64,000 nt of DNA from Glandiceps talaboti (lineage: Eukaryota; Hemichordata; Enteropneusta; Spengelidae). Each line of letters starts with the position of its first letter. The first letter of the stretch is position 1. Below, piece by piece: positions 60,341-64,000 of this stretch. The stretch is taken from the NCBI RefSeq assembly GCF_964340395.1, contig NC_135557.1, positions 10,852,046 to 10,916,045 on the forward strand, in the 5' to 3' direction. The translations under genes were made by a program, and so were the position numbers. The notes under the pieces were generated by a model, which was not told the origin of the DNA, made no database searches, and saw only the letters and a list, made by a program, of their open reading frames with translations.

Positions 60341-60589
60341 TTATTTTCTTCCTTTTATTTCGTTCTTCCTTCATGTATCTATTTATTTGTAAATTATGCA
60401 TTGCTAGCAATATTGTTAATGCCTATGAGATTGGAAATATAATTTACAAATAACGAGTTGGAATTATGTATGTGTGATACATCTTCACGCTGAAAAAGAA
60501 ACACGGATGACTAAAATTTAGTAGTATTTCATTTTTAGTATTTATTTAAGTAGCCACTGCTAGAGAGAAGGCAACTGATTAGGGTGATC

Positions 60590-61090
60590 AAAGTGTATGA
60601 TAGTGATATAGCTATAATGGCAGAAAATGTTAATTGTGTTGCTAATGCTGTTATAGAAAGTATTGATGAGAATGACATAAATACGTCCTTACTACATTTG
60701 GTGGAAACTGAATCTATAGAGATGAAGGAATCAGTGGAGAATGTGAAGGTGTCTAATGGATGGCATGATAGTCACAGGATAGAATTAAGATGCGTGTTTG
60801 GGAAATATTCTAAAGTACTAACAGATTAATTACTAATGACCCTGTAAAAGTTAAAATCACACCCTATACCAGTTGCTATGAGAGATGTTGAGGTAGAATA
60901 TGTGCTACATATGGGTGTACTAGAACCACCATTTTCACCCTAAACATCAACCATTGTAATAGTTAAAAATAAGCATTTGATACTTTCTGTGTAGGTTTTA
61001 GAGAATTGAACAAGACCACGATTTTGGAGTAGAGCCAACGCCAAATCCAGAGGAATTGCTCTCACGTTTAGCAAAAAAGAATGATAGCTC
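60590..61090 (+). pseudogene. Decayed Ty3/gypsy reverse-transcriptase fragment
   Basis: Starts with an 81-codon frame (60584-60829). Past its stop, other frames give AMRDVEVEYVLHMGVLEPP, then IVIVKNKH, then ENFEQDHDFG and PNPEELLSRLAKK. These match the start of Ty3/gypsy reverse transcriptase (the GVIEPS...IVIVKKK and F/A-EPxPNPEEL regions). Several stops and frameshifts and the missing catalytic YxDD region mark it as an inactive relic. Confidence 0.8.
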
Positions 61091-61099
61091 AGGTACTAG

Positions 61100-61274
61100 T
61101 ACAGTCTTTTATTTTGTAATTCTTTTAGCCTGCAACTTAAATGTTATCACTTAAAATAAATTATAAATCTTGTCTTACAATAAAATTGTGCTCTGTATAA
61201 AGAAAGTTTTGTATTTTAACTTTTAATTTTAATTGTTTTCCTTTGACAAAAATCGATTAAAAACTTAGATAGAA

Positions 61275-61353
<79 letters not shown>

Positions 61354-62737
61354 CAGGAGTCAATCGTGATACATGGTTCCATATCATACCGTAAGAGCTG
61401 TGGTTGTTAATGTTTCATTATAACGTAGAAATGTTTTGTTACTCTGTAAAATTGCTCTGATTATTAGTACATTCACTGGAAAAGATGGACGGCATTGTAC
61501 TCGGGTAATGTTGGCATGGTATCTCGTGTTCGTACACATATGATTCACAATTGACAATTAAATCTATTTTTGCCTTTGAAATCAAACATGTAATGAACTT
61601 TGCCAAGGGTGCCTTCTTGAAACAACACAATTAGATGGGTTACCGACATTTTCTTGTTTCGTAAACGGGATAATTTATTTTACAATAAAGTCTGTAAAAT
61701 CGTAATTCGGTGGACGGTGTATACATCATGCACATACTAGTTCCGCTGTAATCCGGCCGTACAGCCATACGAACACGTCAGTCCGTATGTGAAGGCAATC
61801 CAAAGCTAAATATTTGAACTTTGGCTCCGCACACACGCGCACTGGTTCGATCACTTCTGTCCTTTGGGATATATTTGCAATAGAATGTGTATACATATAT
61901 GTATAATTAGCTATACCTTGAAGATTAAAGGGTTTCTAATAATAAGTATTAACGATTTTGAATTATGCAGTAATTATTTATATCAGGCTACACATACGGC
62001 CGCCATTTGATCTAATTTGCATATATCGTCTGCAATTCAGCATATGTCCTATATGATATCAAATAGCGGAACCGGAGGGCATTGTAATAGTCCTCCTCCC
62101 CGAAGAGGAGAGGAGAGGGGGGGGGGGGGGGCTTTTAGGTGAACACAATAAACGCTTGAGGTTGATATGAAACTCATATTCATGGCGTGCTTTGTTAAAT
62201 CAGTTCTATTCATAGTTTGAACGACACTGCTCCACATTCTCAGGTTGTTGGCTGACGAAATCAGAGATAACAATCACAATTTGTTAATAAGTTACAGTAT
62301 TACAAGCACATACAAACAAAAATCACCTAAAACACACGAGATCGAATGACAAGGACAGGACAGCGTTTAATCTTACATGTTTAGGTTTTAGGTATTACGT
62401 GATATACAGTGGAAATATAGAAACATTAACTGTACAGTGGAAATTTACCACAACAACCGTGTCCGGTTCTCATGCTTGTCTAACAATTTATCATCGGTAA
62501 GTAGAGTGGCATGGTGATTTTAGGGTAATTTTGAGCATTTGGGAATTGGATATCGTTCATATACGAGATGACTAAATGTAATACTTTCTTGTATATCACA
62601 ACGATTGCAAATGTTATGATTACCTTCTCTCTACAGAAAGAACGGTATGATACTTCTATGAAGAAGAAATGTCTTCAACGAGTATTAAATATATAAAAAC
62701 GTTAGGACTTCATCTGACAAGTCATCTCAGCAAAGGT
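61100..62737. other. Intergenic with (GA)n array
   Basis: (GA)n at about 61286-61350 and an oligo-G run near 62118. Otherwise nothing recognised. Confidence 0.5.
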
Positions 62738-63145
62738 GTGTATGTATGTATGTATGTATGTATGTATGTATGTATGTATGTATGTGTATTTGTTTGTTTG
62801 TTTGTTTATTTGTTTGTTTGTTTGTTTGTTTGTTTGTTTGTCTGCTTAACTGCCTGCCTGCATGTATGTATGTATGTATGTATGTATGTATGTATGTATG
62901 TATGTATGTATGTATGTGTATTTGTTTGTTTGTTTGTTTGTGTGTTTGTTTGTTTGTTTGTTTGTCTGCTTAACTGCCTGCCTGTATGTATGTATGTATG
63001 TATGTATGTATGTATGTATGTATGTATGTATGTATGTATGTATGTATGTATGTATGTGTGTGTATGTATGCATGTATGTATGTATGTATGTATGTATGTA
63101 TGTATGTATGTATGTGTGTATGTATGTATGTATGTATTTATATGT
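62738..63145. repeat. Higher-order compound microsatellite
   Basis: A unit made of (TATG)n, TGTATTTG(TTTG)n and TCTGCTTAACTGCCTGCCTG occurs twice in tandem (about 62740-62865 and 62866-62985), followed by a third (TATG)n run. Confidence 0.9.
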
Positions 63146-64000
63146 ATCTATGTATGTGCACGCATCCATATTCCTTAATAAGAATACCAAGATAAAAGTA
63201 GTATGACATTTATGAGGTTTCAGCACACGTTAGAAAGCGTACGCCTACGACAGCATTATCATTATCATTATCGTGCAGTAGTATGCGTAATAACATGTAA
63301 AAAATTGTGTTTAGTTAATACGCATTCACGTGAAAAACTGTGGAATGTACACTCGCTCGTTGGCAACTTTTCTCCAGAAGACCACACACATGACTTCGTT
63401 TTCTAAACAAGTCGATATATATCTTTACTATTTTTCATGCACAACCCAAAACGAAAACCTAAAAATCAGTTCACAGTTAATATGCTTCCGAACCGTGATA
63501 TAAAAATACGACATTTAAAAAAACCGACAACTTAACACTTTTTTAAAAAAAATTTACGGCATACCACTATTTTGATGCTAATTGTCTGATACAAAACGTG
63601 TTTTTTTTCTAATCACGTGACTGTGATGCTACGCGTGTATAACCAAAGACAAGGGAGATAGAACACACTACAGACAAGAAAGATATTCTGTCCTTGTCTG
63701 TTAACACATGTAAATACAGGCATCGTACCACCTCTCTAGTATATCTTTGTGATATCACAGATAAGACAATTCCTTGTTTGTGGTGTTACGGCATAGAACG
63801 AAATACCACAAGTTCTAGATCCAATAAACGGTAAAACGTGCAAAGACAGGTTTAAAAAAATTCATTCACACCAAGCAAAGGAACCCTAGAGCACACCTGA
63901 AATATAGAATAATTAGATATTAGGAAATGATGTTACTTAATTATTAATTCCATTGGGATCAGTCCATCGTTCGATTTTGGAGATGGAAAATGGTCTCCTC
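63146..64000. other. Window end, nothing recognised
   Basis: AT-rich sequence with no supported gene or repeat. Confidence 0.4.

Overview
The window is animal (metazoan) nuclear DNA: AT-rich, with genes broken into short exons by GT-AG introns and very many microsatellites, SINEs and retrotransposon relics. The repeat style and the gene content (immunoglobulin-type receptors and a receptor tyrosine kinase) suggest a marine invertebrate such as amphioxus or a lophotrochozoan. I cannot fix the phylum from the sequence alone.

Three multi-exon genes can be assembled by hand. Two are paralogous type I membrane proteins with Ig-like ectodomains on the + strand: IgTM-1 (660-4719, 414 aa) and IgTM-2 (41732-47446, 422 aa). 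Each has seven coding exons with the same phases, and exons 1 and 3 have identical lengths. Between them, on the - strand, lies a complete receptor tyrosine kinase (RTK) gene (40911 down to 21284, 14 coding exons, about 696 aa). It encodes a signal peptide, one Ig domain, a stalk built from tandemly duplicated exons, one membrane segment, an acidic 7-residue repeat and an intact RET/FGFR-like kinase. All joined reading frames close without a frameshift, which is the main support for the models.

The remaining sequence is mostly repetitive. 4720-21283 holds a decayed Ty3/gypsy integrase fragment, large ATGT/CTGT/TTTG arrays, a tRNA-derived SINE and dispersed repeat copies. RTK introns carry (TA)n arrays around a perfect 46-bp inverted repeat whose loop resembles a hammerhead ribozyme core, and a 293-bp palindrome. 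47447-64000 holds a second (TA)n-flanked palindrome, another tRNA-derived SINE, a direct duplication of a roughly 3-kb repeat block with internal CTGT arrays, a repeat with inverted ends, a Ty3/gypsy reverse-transcriptase relic and further microsatellites.

The three genes could work together as a surface recognition cluster (two Ig-type membrane proteins next to an Ig-type RTK), but that is inferred only from proximity and domain type. The most unusual details are the stalk-exon duplication series, in which one copy has lost its splice donor and another has lost its acceptor but keeps an in-frame substitute 12 nt away, and the hammerhead-like palindrome in the kinase intron.
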